The notes below the pieces were generated by a model. It ran no database searches. It worked only from the letters and a program-made list of their open reading frames with translations, and had not been told where the DNA came from. DNA of 64,000 nt from an uncultured Prevotella sp. (GTDB lineage Bacteria > Bacteroidota > Bacteroidia > Bacteroidales > Bacteroidaceae), in the NCBI GenBank assembly GCA_905234265.1, contig CAJOHJ010000009.1, positions 94,061 through 158,060 of the forward strand, written 5' to 3'. Below are positions 16,862-27,392 of the stretch, piece by piece. Positions within the stretch are counted from its first letter, which is position 1; every line of letters starts with the position of its first letter. A program made the position numbers and the translations under genes.

Positions 16862-17557
16862 ATGATAAAACTTGAAAACATCGGAAAGATATTCCATACG
16901 GGCGATGTCCAGACGGTTGCACTCAGCAACGTGTCACTGGAAGTTGGGAAAGGCGAGTTCGTAGCAGTGATGGGGCCGTCGGGCTGCGGCAAGACCACAC
17001 TGCTCAACATTCTCGGCATGCTCGACAGTCCCACCAGCGGCAGCTACCTCTTCGACGGCGCCGACGTCGGACGTCTGGGCGAGAGCCAGCGCACTAAGTT
17101 GCGCAAGGGGCAGATAGGCTTTGTGTTCCAGAGCTTCAACCTCATCGACGAGCTTAACGTCTACGAGAATGTGGAACTGCCGCTCCATTACCTCGGAGTG
17201 CCAAAGAAAGAACGGCAACAACACGTGACAGACATCTTACAGCGCATGAACATCAGCCATCGCGCACAGCACTTCCCCCAGCAGCTGTCCGGCGGTCAGC
17301 AGCAGCGCGTGGCAATAGCGCGGGCCGTAGTGACTAAACCGAAACTGATACTTGCCGACGAGCCTACAGGCAATCTGGACTCCACGAACGGAATGGAGGT
17401 CATGCAGCTGCTTTCACGGCTGAACAAAATGGGAACCACCGTCATCATTGTTACGCACTCTCACCGCGATGCCGCCTATGCGCAGCGCGTGGTCAATCTC
17501 CTCGACGGCCAACTGCTGAACATGCCGAGCCTATATTATTCTAAATTGCATGAATAA
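16862..17557 (+). CDS. ABC transporter ATP-binding protein (LolD/MacB type)
   Basis: 231 aa ATPase of the family that drives FtsX-like permeases in lipoprotein release or efflux. Walker A GPSGCGKTTLLNILG (about residue 40), Q-loop FVFQSFNLIDELNVYENVELP, signature LSGGQQQRVAIARA, Walker B KLILADEPTGNLDS, H-switch VTHSHRDA. Length and motifs are intact. Its adjacent permease is a broken fragment, so it may be an orphan or serve permeases elsewhere. Confidence 0.93.
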   Translation: MIKLENIGKIFHTGDVQTVALSNVSLEVGKGEFVAVMGPSGCGKTTLLNILGMLDSPTSGSYLFDGADVGRLGESQRTKLRKGQIGFVFQSFNLIDELNVYENVELPLHYLGVPKKERQQHVTDILQRMNISHRAQHFPQQLSGGQQQRVAIARAVVTKPKLILADEPTGNLDSTNGMEVMQLLSRLNKMGTTVIIVTHSHRDAAYAQRVVNLLDGQLLNMPSLYYSKLHE

Positions 17558-17601
17558 TACAAGCCAAAGCCACTCAGTTGTTGATTTCAGACAAAAGCGT
17601 T

Positions 17602-17670
17602 AAAAATGCCTTATTTCCAGCGGAAACATGAAAAAAAAGTGGCGTTTCCGCTGATTATAAGGTATTTTTT
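17602..17670. terminator. Long imperfect palindrome after the ABC ATPase, next to the BspA promoter
   Basis: AAAAATGCCTTAT...AGCGGAAAC (17602-17627) is nearly the reverse complement of GTTTCCGCT...ATAAGGTATTTTTT (17644-17670). The loop is atgaaaaaaaagtggc. It ends in T6 and so looks like an intrinsic terminator for the ABC gene. The -7 box of the next gene starts 3 bp later, so the right arm also covers the -33 region and could act as an operator. Confidence 0.65.
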
Positions 17671-17672
17671 GC

Positions 17673-17680
17673 TATATTTG
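17673..17680 (+). promoter_or_regulatory. -7 element of the BspA-like gene
   Basis: TATATTTG, 40 bp upstream of ATG 17720. No TTTG is found at -33; that position lies in the palindrome. Confidence 0.6.
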
Positions 17681-17719
17681 CAGCGGATTATTTAATTATT
17701 AACAACAAAGTTAACTACA

Positions 17720-18930
17720 ATGAAAAAATCTTTACTTTTCAAGACACTGCTCGTTCTGGCAGCCTTAGCAATCGGCACAAAGGTGCAGGCACAAAATGCG
17801 TATTACGTACTCAGCGACGACGGCAAGACCCTTACATTCTACTATGACCTTCAAGGGGAAAGCCGGGGGGGGTATTTTTAAATGGCGGTACCGAACTCCC
17901 TAAAAGTATTATTTCTGCCGTCTTTGATGCATCATTTGCGAACTATCGTCCAAAAGGTAGCATATCGTTTAGCGGTTGTTCTTCTCTCACCACTATCACA
18001 GGTATAGAAAATCTCAAGACCGACAACGTGACGGGAATGAGCTTTATGTTCTATAACTGCTCCAGCCTGACAAGCCTTGACTTAAGCAGCTTCAACACAA
18101 GCAACGTGACGGACATGAGCTATATGTTCAATGGCTGCTCCAGCCTGACAAGCCTTGACTTAAGCAGCTTCAACACAAGCAACGTGACGAACATGAGCTT
18201 GATGTTCTATAACTGCTCCAGCCTGACAAGCATTGACATGAGCAGCTTCAATACAAGCAACGTGACGAACATGAGCTTGATGTTCTATAAGTGCTCTGAG
18301 CTGACAAGCCTTGACTTAAGCAGCTTCAACACAAACAACGTGACGGACATGAGCTATATGTTCAATGGCTGCTCCAGTCTGACGAGCCTTGACTTAAGCA
18401 GCTTCAACACAAGCAACGTGACGGGAATGAGCTTTATGTTCTGTGGCTGCTCCAGCCTGACAAGCCTTGACTTAAGCAGCTTCAATACAAGCAACGTGAC
18501 GGACATGAGATCTATGTTCTGGGGCTGCTCCAGCCTGACAAGCCTTGACTTAAGCAGCTTCAACACAAACAACGTGACGGACATGAAATCTATGTTCGAT
18601 GGCTGCTCCAGCCTGAAAACGATATATGCAGGTGATGGTTGGAGTACTGAGAAGGTGACGTCGAGCGGCTATATGTTCTGGGGCTGCAACAATCTTGTTG
18701 GCGGACAGGGAACTACATATTGGCATCTCGACTACTACCTCGCCTACGCCCGCATCGATGGCGGCCCTGACGCTCCTGGCTTCTTCACGTACAAAGCAGC
18801 CAGCGGCATCGCCAGCATCACAACAGACGGCATCAAGGCTGCTCCCGTCTTCAACCTGCGCGGCCAGCGGATTGCTGCTCCGCAGAAGGGCATCAACATC
18901 GTTGGCGGACGGAAGATTGTAGTGAAGTAA
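17720..18930 (+). CDS. BspA-like DUF285 repeat surface protein, out of frame across a G8 tract
   Basis: ATG 17720 opens a signal peptide (MKKSLLFKTLLVLAALAIG...VQAQ) and continues to DLQGESRGG. There a run of eight G (17865-17872) puts the frame into a stop (YF*). With nine G the frame runs on (SRGGVFLNGGTELPKSII...) into the 300-aa track ORF, about 400 aa in all. The body has eight 26-residue DUF285/BspA leucine-rich repeats (MSYMFNGCSSLTSLDLSSFN...). It ends FNLRGQRIAAPQKGINIVGGRKIVVK, the common secretion tail. BspA proteins act in adhesion to host matrix or other bacteria. It is a slipped-strand phase variant, a recent frameshift, or a sequencing error. Confidence 0.8.
18025..18648 (+). 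repeat. 78-bp tandem repeats encoding BspA leucine-rich repeats
   Basis: Eight consecutive 78-bp units beginning AACGTGACG, each coding 26 residues. Units 1-7 are very similar at DNA level, with variation focused on the MF-xx-C positions; the last diverges. The near-identity suggests recent unit duplication or conversion. Confidence 0.9.
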
Positions 18931-18986
18931 AAAGAAGTGACGAAATAAAAATTACAAGTTGTTTGAAACAAATGGCTCGCGGAAAA

Positions 18987-19811
18987 CTATCTCCGTGAGC
19001 CTTCTTTGTTGTAGTAGCCCTGCTCGCGGTCGGGGAATGCGAGTATGAGGGTGTCCTCACGAAGTTCCTTTATGGCGGCTGTGTCGCTGACGGGCTGCTC
19101 ACCCTCGTGGGCGAAGCCGCTGATGGTGTCGGCCTTCAGCACTAAGCGGCCGTTGTAGATGTGCCACTCGGTGTAACGGCGTGGCATGGGAAACTCTACG
19201 GGCGACATGTCGTCGGTGGTCGTCTGCGCCATCATGCCTCCGTGCACCTGCGCCGTGTAGTCGCTCTTCAGGCGCAGGGTATACTCACGCGGCGTGAGCC
19301 ACAGCTGCCTCAGCGAGTCTGGCAAGTTCTGCATTTCGGCCATCATGCGGCGCTGCATGCGCCGTGGCATGTTTTCCACATTACGCAGCTCCGGCGTCAC
19401 CATGTAGCACCATGAGCCTCGCAGCACTTCCAGATTGATGACGCACAGTGCCTCGCAGGAGTCTTCCGGATTGAGCGTGATGGCCAGCTCGTCGCCGATG
19501 TGCGGCTTGCCGAAGATGCGTTTCTGCTGCCATGCATCAATGATGTCCAGGGTGTCGAGCCTGTCAGACATGTACGGCAGGAACACCAGCACCGAGTCGG
19601 TGCATCCGTCGCAGGCCAGTCCATAGAGCGTTGAGTCGCCGGCGATTTCCCTGCGGCTGTCGGCAATGGTCGTTTCCACTTCAGTAGGATGCTCCTGCTT
19701 GCTGCCGCAGGCGCCAAGCACCATGGCGACGGTCATCAGCACAAGTGCTGCCATCGGCAGGAAGCGCATGCTGCTGCCGGTCATTATTGAAAAAAATCGT
19801 GATAGTCTCAT
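18987..19811 (-). CDS. Lipoprotein of unknown function
   Basis: 274 aa from the start chosen at MRLSRFFSIMTGSSMRFLP; the track ORF begins 12 codons earlier, and another possible start is MRFLPMAALV at 19769. A lipobox follows the hydrophobic stretch (LVLMTVAMVLGACGSKQ). The mature part has a CDGC motif (LYGLACDGCTDSVLVFLPYM) that could be a redox or metal pair, and otherwise matches nothing I can name. Convergent with the BspA-like gene. Probably attached to a membrane on its periplasmic side. Confidence 0.65.
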   Translation of the reverse strand: MRLSRFFSIMTGSSMRFLPMAALVLMTVAMVLGACGSKQEHPTEVETTIADSRREIAGDSTLYGLACDGCTDSVLVFLPYMSDRLDTLDIIDAWQQKRIFGKPHIGDELAITLNPEDSCEALCVINLEVLRGSWCYMVTPELRNVENMPRRMQRRMMAEMQNLPDSLRQLWLTPREYTLRLKSDYTAQVHGGMMAQTTTDDMSPVEFPMPRRYTEWHIYNGRLVLKADTISGFAHEGEQPVSDTAAIKELREDTLILAFPDREQGYYNKEGSRR

Positions 19812-19916
19812 AATAAAAAACGGTAGTAGATGTCGTTCGGTGTGCAAAATTAGGTTTTTCGGCTGAAATAAAGAAAGAAAAATCCTTCTTTTCTTTTTTT
19901 TGTCCCACTATTTTCG

Positions 19917-19924
19917 TACTTTTG
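19917..19924 (+). promoter_or_regulatory. -7 element for the small membrane protein-uvrA operon
   Basis: TACTTTTG, about 90 bp upstream of ATG 20013. No TTTG at 19-20 bp upstream. Confidence 0.5.
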
Positions 19925-19954
19925 TCGCTTTCATAATGCATTTCAACTTTCGGA

Positions 19955-20008
19955 ACTTAAAGAAGTTAAGGAAGTTAAAGGAGTTAAGGAAATTAAAGGA
20001 GTTAAAGG
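19955..20008 (+). repeat. 9-bp AG(T)TAAAGG repeats in the uvrA leader
   Basis: Six 9-bp units (acttaaaga agttaagga agttaaagg agttaagga aattaaagg agttaaagg) end 4 bp before the start codon at 20013. They place several AAGG(A) strings in the leader, which is unusual in a group that mostly lacks Shine-Dalgarno sequences. Confidence 0.7.
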
Positions 20009-20012
20009 ACGA

Positions 20013-20195
20013 ATGTCTAACATTAGAAGTAGAATCAGGGAATTCCTCGGCATGCTACTCGTAGTTGCAGGCGTCACCGTGCTTGCCCTCACACGCACCC
20101 CAGTTCTGGAACCGGCCAACGGCGTTCTCGTCGGCGGACTTCTGCTCATCGTGGCCGGTGTGGTTGTCGAGATAAAGATGATAAAGAGTCTATGA
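20013..20195 (+). CDS. Small membrane protein overlapping uvrA
   Basis: 60 aa with two hydrophobic segments ([20 protein letters not shown] and [19 protein letters not shown]), so probably a two-pass inner-membrane hairpin. I do not recognise a family. Its stop overlaps the uvrA start as ATGA (20192-20195), which implies translational coupling. Strong coupling and the repeated AAGG leader suggest it is really translated. Confidence 0.65.
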   Translation: MSNIRSRIREFLGMLLVVAGVTVLALTRTPVLEPANGVLVGGLLLIVAGVVVEIKMIKSL

Positions 20196-23035
20196 GCGAA
20201 AATATAGAAATCAGAGGTGCCAGAGTAAACAATCTGAAGAACATCAGCGTCACCATTCCGCGCGACAAGCTGATAGTAGTCACCGGTGTCAGCGGCAGCG
20301 GCAAGTCGTCGTTAGCCTTCGACACGCTCTATGCCGAAGGACAGCGCCGCTACGTGGAGAGTCTGTCGAGCTATGCACGCCAGTTCCTCGGGCGCATCAG
20401 CAAGCCTGAGTGTGACTTCATTCAAGGCATTCCCCCGGCTATTGCCATCGAGCAGAAAGTCATTTCGCGCAATCCGCGGTCTACCGTCGGCACGACGACG
20501 GAAATCTACGAATATCTGCGCCTGCTGTATGCGCGCATCGGCCACACCTATTCTCCCGTCAGCGGTCAGGAGGTAAAGAAGCACACTGCTGAAGACATCA
20601 TCCGCTGCGTGCATACGTTTCAGAGCGGCACGCGCTTCATGGTGGCCGCTCCTATAAAGCTCCGCGAGGGCCGCACGATGGAGAAACAGCTGACCATGTA
20701 CAACCAGAACGGCTACAACAGGATATTCGTCGGCGGTGATGTTGTGCGCATCGAGGATTTCCTGGCGTCGCCCAACACCCAACACCCAACAGCCAACACC
20801 CAACAGCCCATCTACCTCATCATCGACCGCCTGTCGGTCGACGATGGCAGCGACAGCATCTCGCGCCTCATCGACTCCACAGAGACAGCCTTCTACGAGG
20901 GTAACGGCGAGTGCAGGCTGATATTCCCTCCGTCGAACATCTGCTACGACTTCTCCACGCGCTTTGAGGCCGACGGCATCAGCTTCGAAGAACCCTCCGA
21001 CCAGATGTTCTCATTCAACTCCCCTGCCGGCGCATGCCCTGAATGCCAGGGCTTTGGCAACATCATCGGCATCGACGAGCATCTTGTAATTCCCAACACT
21101 TCGCTGTCGGTCTACGACGGCTGTGTGGTCTGCTGGCACGGCGAGAAGATGAGCTGGTGGAAGGACGAGTTCTGCCGCCGTGCCGCCAAGGACGACTTCC
21201 CTATTTTCGAACCCTACTATAATCTCACACAGACGCAGAAGGACTGGCTGTGGCACGGTCTGCCGTCGGACACCGGCTTCGACTTCATAGACAAGATCAG
21301 CATCGACTCCTTCTTCCAGATGGTCAAGGACAACCAGTACAAGATACAATACCGCGTGATGCTGAGCCGCTACCGTGGCAAGACCACATGCCCGAAATGT
21401 CACGGCACACGCCTCCGCGAAAACGCCAACTACGTGAAAATCAACGGCCGCAGCATTACCGACCTCGTGCAGATGCCCATCAGCAATTTGCATCAGTGGT
21501 TTGCCACCATCGAGCTAAGCGACAGCGAAAAGGCCGTTGCCAGGCGACTGATGGCAGAAATCACGTCGCGCCTCAGCTTCCTGAACGACGTAGGACTGGG
21601 CTACCTGACGCTGAACCGCATGTCGAACACCCTGTCGGGCGGCGAGAGCCAGCGCATCAACCTCACCACGTCGCTGGGGTCGTCGCTCGTCGGCAGCCTC
21701 TACATCCTCGACGAGCCAAGCATCGGACTCCATCCGCGCGACACCGAGCGGCTGATAAAAGTTCTCAAGGAACTGCGCGACGTGGGCAACACCGTTCTCG
21801 TGGTGGAACACGACGAGAACATCATGCGCGCCGCCGACTATCTTATTGACGTAGGCCCCGACGCCGGACTGCTGGGCGGCGAAATAGTCTTCGAGGGCGT
21901 CCTGCCCAACACCCAACAGCTCACCCAGCTCAGCAGCCAGCACCCACGCAGCTACACCCTGCGCTACCTCTCCGGACAGGAGCAGATAGCCATTCCCGCA
22001 AGCCGCCGCCCCTGGAACCAGAGCATCGAGGTGAAGGGCGCACGCATGAACAACCTGAAAGGCATCGACGTGGCCTTCCCACTGAATGTCATGACCGTAG
22101 TCACAGGCGTCAGCGGCAGCGGCAAGTCGTCGCTGGTGAAGGGCATCCTCTACCCTGCCCTTAAGCGAATGATGGGCGACCCCTGCGACGCCCCTGGCGA
22201 ATACAGCGGACTGGCCGGCGACGTCAGCGCCATCAAGCGCATAGAGTTCGTCGACCAGAACCCAATCGGCAAGTCGACACGCTCCAACCCAGCCACCTAC
22301 GTCAAGGCCTACGATGCCATCAGAGACTTGTTCGCCGAGCAGGCGCTGGCCAAGCAGATGGGCTTCACGTCACAGTATTTCTCATTCAACACCGACGGAG
22401 GCCGCTGCGACGAGTGCCACGGAGCCGGCGTAATAACCGTCGAGATGCAGTTCATGGCCGACCTGGTGCTTACCTGCGAGGCCTGCCACGGCCAGCGCTT
22501 CAAGCAGGACGTGCTTGACGTGCGCTTCGAGGGCAAGAACATCGACGACGTGCTGAACATGACCATCGACGAGGCCATCCAGTTCTTCACCAGCACCACA
22601 AGTCCATCACCCAACACCCTGTGCAACACCATCGTCAGCCGCCTTAGGACACTGCAGCAAGTGGGACTGGGATACATCAAGCTGGGACAGAACTCCAGCA
22701 CCCTCTCCGGCGGCGAGAACCAGCGCGTAAAGCTGGCCTACTTCATCGGACAGGAGCGGCAGGAGCCTACCATGTTCATCTTCGACGAGCCGTCGACAGG
22801 CCTTCACATGCACGACATCAAGCGGCTGCTGGAAGCCTTCAATGCACTGATAGAGCGCGGCCACACCGTCATCGTCATCGAGCATAACACCGACATCATC
22901 AAGTGTGCCGACCACGTCATCGACCTTGGCCCCGACGGCGGCAACAAGGGCGGCCATCTCGTAGCCACAGGCACGCCAGAGGACATAGCCCGCTGTCAGG
23001 AAAGCCACACCGGCCGCTTCCTGGCCGCCACCTGA
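20192..23035 (+). CDS. uvrA: Excinuclease ABC subunit A
   Basis: 947 aa DNA-damage recognition ATPase of nucleotide excision repair; works as a dimer and loads UvrB. Two ABC modules: Walker [19 protein letters not shown] (about residue 35) and [18 protein letters not shown] (about 640); signatures [11 protein letters not shown] and [11 protein letters not shown]. Zinc-finger pairs [17 protein letters not shown] and CDECHGAG...CEACHGQRF are present. Three patches are encoded by CCCAACA heptamers ([13 protein letters not shown] near 195; [14 protein letters not shown] near 572; SPSPNT near 805), apparently tolerated loop insertions. Confidence 0.97.
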   Translation: MSENIEIRGARVNNLKNISVTIPRDKLIVVTGVSGSGKSSLAFDTLYAEGQRRYVESLSSYARQFLGRISKPECDFIQGIPPAIAIEQKVISRNPRSTVGTTTEIYEYLRLLYARIGHTYSPVSGQEVKKHTAEDIIRCVHTFQSGTRFMVAAPIKLREGRTMEKQLTMYNQNGYNRIFVGGDVVRIEDFLASPNTQHPTANTQQPIYLIIDRLSVDDGSDSISRLIDSTETAFYEGNGECRLIFPPSNICYDFSTRFEADGISFEEPSDQMFSFNSPAGACPECQGFGNIIGIDEHLVIPNTSLSVYDGCVVCWHGEKMSWWKDEFCRRAAKDDFPIFEPYYNLTQTQKDWLWHGLPSDTGFDFIDKISIDSFFQMVKDNQYKIQYRVMLSRYRGKTTCPKCHGTRLRENANYVKINGRSITDLVQMPISNLHQWFATIELSDSEKAVARRLMAEITSRLSFLNDVGLGYLTLNRMSNTLSGGESQRINLTTSLGSSLVGSLYILDEPSIGLHPRDTERLIKVLKELRDVGNTVLVVEHDENIMRAADYLIDVGPDAGLLGGEIVFEGVLPNTQQLTQLSSQHPRSYTLRYLSGQEQIAIPASRRPWNQSIEVKGARMNNLKGIDVAFPLNVMTVVTGVSGSGKSSLVKGILYPALKRMMGDPCDAPGEYSGLAGDVSAIKRIEFVDQNPIGKSTRSNPATYVKAYDAIRDLFAEQALAKQMGFTSQYFSFNTDGGRCDECHGAGVITVEMQFMADLVLTCEACHGQRFKQDVLDVRFEGKNIDDVLNMTIDEAIQFFTSTTSPSPNTLCNTIVSRLRTLQQVGLGYIKLGQNSSTLSGGENQRVKLAYFIGQERQEPTMFIFDEPSTGLHMHDIKRLLEAFNALIERGHTVIVIEHNTDIIKCADHVIDLGPDGGNKGGHLVATGTPEDIARCQESHTGRFLAAT
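20771..20812 (+). repeat. CCCAACA heptamers inside uvrA (copy 1)
   Basis: Five to six units (cccaaca x3, gccaaca, cccaaca, gcccatc) in frame, coding [13 protein letters not shown] between two beta-type segments of the first UvrA half. Confidence 0.85.
21905..21946 (+). repeat. CCCAACA heptamers inside uvrA (copy 2, degenerate)
   Basis: Two clean units then degenerate ones (gctcacc cagctca gcagcca gcaccca) in the linker between the two ABC modules. A short third patch (catcacccaacaccc) lies near 22605-22620. Confidence 0.7.
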
Positions 23036-23054
23036 CACAGCCATTCCGCAAGCA

Positions 23055-23162
23055 AAAAAATTATCTCTGCGAGTTACAAGATTATCTCTGCATGTTACGA
23101 AATTATCTTACGGAGATAATTTTTTATCTTACGGAGATAATTTTTTATCTCTGCATGTTATT
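23055..23162. repeat. ATGCAGAGATAATTTC-family cluster between uvrA and hsdR
   Basis: Five modules, mostly in the reverse sense (TTATCTCTGCGAGTTAC, ATTATCTCTGCATGTTACGA, two copies of ATCTTACGGAGATAATTTTT, ATCTCTGCATGTTA). The two hairpins AATTATCT-tacgg-AGATAATTTTTT and its neighbour resemble intrinsic terminators for uvrA. The cluster marks the left edge of the restriction-modification locus. Confidence 0.8.
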
Positions 23163-23181
23163 TTCTTATTGTGGAAATTAT

Positions 23182-23189
23182 TATCTTTG
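23182..23189 (+). promoter_or_regulatory. -7 element of the hsdR operon
   Basis: TATCTTTG, 68 bp before the hsdR ATG, immediately after the repeat cluster. No clear -33. Confidence 0.55.
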
Positions 23190-23256
23190 CAGTAACTTGT
23201 AATAATCTGCGCTCATCCGTAGTTAGATTTTCTACGAGCAAAGCAACAGGCAACTT

Positions 23257-25962
23257 ATGACACCAGAAGAAAAAGCAAGGGTAAAAATAGACCAGATGTT
23301 TGAAGAGGCTGGCTGGAAAGTTGTGGATAGAGACTTCTATTCGCCTGCTATTACTGCTGCCGCTATTCGTGAAGGGCTTCTTGAAGGTAACCGTGAGGCA
23401 GACTACTTTTTATTTATCAATGGAAAGGCTGTTGGTGTGTTAGAGGCAAAGCGTGAAGAAATAAATGTCGCATCTGATGTAGTATGTGAGCAGGCTATCA
23501 GATACACCCGTTATGTTCCCCAGTGTTATCAGGCTTTTGCACGTCCTCTCCCGTTTGTCTATCAGTCAAACGGAGTAACAACATATTTTCGAGACTGCCG
23601 CATTGAGGATTCTGATTTGGAAGAACTCAACAGAATTCATACGCCGAAGGAAATTTCAAAGATGCTGGGAATTGAAGACCCCTATGCTGGACTACCAACA
23701 TTGAAGAAGAAAGGCTTACGAGATTGTCAGTATGAAGCCATTACGGAATTAGAAAACAGTTTCCGCACGGGTCAAAATAGGGCTTTAATTGTATTAGCTA
23801 CTGGTGCTGGTAAGACATATACTGCATGTCTGGCAGCATATCGTTTCCTGGCTTATACTCCGATGAAGCGCATCCTTTTCTTGGTAGACCGTAACAATTT
23901 AGGCAAGCAGGCGGAGGGTGAGTTTGGTATGTTCCGATTGACGGAGAACGGCGACCCTTTCAATACCATCTACACGGTGAACCGTCTAAAGTCACCAAAA
24001 GTCCCGTCGGACAGTAATGTCGTAATATCCACGATTCAGCGCCTCTTCTCCTTACTTACAGGTCAGGAAATCACCGATAGCGACGATGACGATGAGGATA
24101 CGCCGGCTGGCGAGGTGCAACTGACAGGCAACCTTCTGTTGCCACCAAACTTCTTTGACCTTATCATTATAGATGAGTGTCATCGCTCTATTTATGGTAA
24201 CTGGCGCAGGGTGTTAGATTACTTTAACACCGCTAAAATCATTGGCTTGACCGCAACTCCAGTTCCTGAGACAATGGCTTTCTTCAATAACAATCGTGTC
24301 GTGAACTACACATTAGAGCGTTCTATCGTTGATGGCGTAAATGTGGATGGACGTATATATCGCATTAAGACAGAAGTAACGGAGAATGGCGGTGCAATCC
24401 GCAAAGGTGACAAGTTGAAACGTGAAACGCGATACACAGGCAAGACAGAAACCGTAAAAAACGAAGAGACAAGGAATTACACCAAAGAGGAACTGAACCG
24501 GAGCGTCGTTAATCCAGCACAAATCAAACTGGTACTTGAAACCTATCGGGATGCGGTCTATACGGAGATGTTTACTGATCCTCAGCGTGAGCCGATTATT
24601 GACTATCTGCCTAAAACGCTGATTTTTGCCTTGAACGAGAATCATGCCACCAACATTGTGCGCATTGCCAAAGAAGTGTTTGGAAGGTCGGATGATAAGT
24701 TTGTGCAGAAAATTACCTATTCATCAGGCGACAGCAATGAACTGATACGGCAATTCCGCAACGATAAGGAATTTCGTGTTGCGGTAACTTGCACGTTGGT
24801 CGCTACAGGAACAGACGTTAAGCCGCTTGAAGTGGTAATGTTTATGCGCGATGTTGCATCTGAGCCACTCTATATCCAGATGAAAGGGCGTGGTGTACGT
24901 ACCATCGGGGATGAACAACTGCGTAATGTTACGCCCAATGCATTTAGCAAGGATTGCTATTTCCTTGTAGATGCTGTGGGGGTCACAGAACATGAACACA
25001 CCATAACTGCAACTGGTGACGATACCCCAACGCAAACAATCACCTTGAAGCGGCTGCTCGAACTGCTGACACATGGCAATGTCGGTGATGATTATATACG
25101 AATGATAGCATCGATGTTGTCGCGCATCTACAACAAAGCTAACGAACAACAGCGCGAAGAGTTTATGCATTTGGCTCATAGTGACATGAGAGAACTATCC
25201 TCGAATATTTTTGATGCGTTTGAAAATGGAACGCTACCACCATACGAGAACATCAACGAGCCGAACAATGAACGCAAAGGATTGGTGGCTCCGCTTACCC
25301 ATCATCCCGAAGCCCGTCAATATCTGCTGATTCTCGCAGCCGGCTTTATTGAGACACTGCAGCCAGGCGAAGATACACTCATCTCCAAAGGTTTCTCGCA
25401 AGAAGAAGCAACAGAAGTAACCTCCGCATTTGAGCAATATTGTAATGAACATCAGGATGATATAGAGGCACTACGAATGATTTATAACAATGATGGTGAA
25501 CTTCTGACATACGCTTCACTGAAGGACTTGGAAACTAAACTGAAGCTGGCAAACAATAAATTCCAGACATCACGCCTGTGGAACTGCTACTCTATTGTTA
25601 GCCCGCAATCTGTTAAGAAACATTCCACTAAAGAAGAAAAGGAGGCACTAACGAATATCATTCAGTTAGTGCGCTTTGCTAATCACCAGATAGAGACGCT
25701 TGAAAGCCTATATCCCTCGTCCCAACAACGATTTAACCTTTGGTATGGTCAGGTACAGCGCACTGTGACGGAATCACAGATAACAATTATACGACAGATA
25801 GTAGATTACATTGCTTCCAATGGCGCTTGCACCATCAAGGACATTATTGATGATGACAAGACACGTGCCGCCCAGCTTATCAAGGCATTTGGTGGAAAAG
25901 CCAAAGCAGACGAGGCACTTACATCTTTGTCCAAGTTCATTCTTTACAGGAAAACAGCATAA
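23257..25962 (+). CDS. hsdR: Type I restriction endonuclease subunit R
   Basis: 901 aa motor and nuclease subunit of a type I restriction system. N-terminal PD-(D/E)xK nuclease part: READYFLFINGKAVGVLEAKRE (about residues 48-70). Superfamily 2 helicase: Q-tip LRDCQYEAITELENSF, Walker A LATGAGKTYTACLAAY (about 183), DECH box IIIDECHRSIYGNW (about 305), motif III LTATPVPE, motif VI region QMKGRGVRT. Followed by hsdM after 6 bp. Base composition is visibly more AT-rich than uvrA, consistent with lateral acquisition. Confidence 0.95.
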   Translation: MTPEEKARVKIDQMFEEAGWKVVDRDFYSPAITAAAIREGLLEGNREADYFLFINGKAVGVLEAKREEINVASDVVCEQAIRYTRYVPQCYQAFARPLPFVYQSNGVTTYFRDCRIEDSDLEELNRIHTPKEISKMLGIEDPYAGLPTLKKKGLRDCQYEAITELENSFRTGQNRALIVLATGAGKTYTACLAAYRFLAYTPMKRILFLVDRNNLGKQAEGEFGMFRLTENGDPFNTIYTVNRLKSPKVPSDSNVVISTIQRLFSLLTGQEITDSDDDDEDTPAGEVQLTGNLLLPPNFFDLIIIDECHRSIYGNWRRVLDYFNTAKIIGLTATPVPETMAFFNNNRVVNYTLERSIVDGVNVDGRIYRIKTEVTENGGAIRKGDKLKRETRYTGKTETVKNEETRNYTKEELNRSVVNPAQIKLVLETYRDAVYTEMFTDPQREPIIDYLPKTLIFALNENHATNIVRIAKEVFGRSDDKFVQKITYSSGDSNELIRQFRNDKEFRVAVTCTLVATGTDVKPLEVVMFMRDVASEPLYIQMKGRGVRTIGDEQLRNVTPNAFSKDCYFLVDAVGVTEHEHTITATGDDTPTQTITLKRLLELLTHGNVGDDYIRMIASMLSRIYNKANEQQREEFMHLAHSDMRELSSNIFDAFENGTLPPYENINEPNNERKGLVAPLTHHPEARQYLLILAAGFIETLQPGEDTLISKGFSQEEATEVTSAFEQYCNEHQDDIEALRMIYNNDGELLTYASLKDLETKLKLANNKFQTSRLWNCYSIVSPQSVKKHSTKEEKEALTNIIQLVRFANHQIETLESLYPSSQQRFNLWYGQVQRTVTESQITIIRQIVDYIASNGACTIKDIIDDDKTRAAQLIKAFGGKAKADEALTSLSKFILYRKTA

Positions 25963-27390
<1,428 letters not shown>

Positions 27391-27392
27391 AC

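Noticed and set aside
23055-23162. att site or transposon end bounding the restriction island
   Set aside because: The same modules occur at four other gene ends with no island, so they do not mark an element border.
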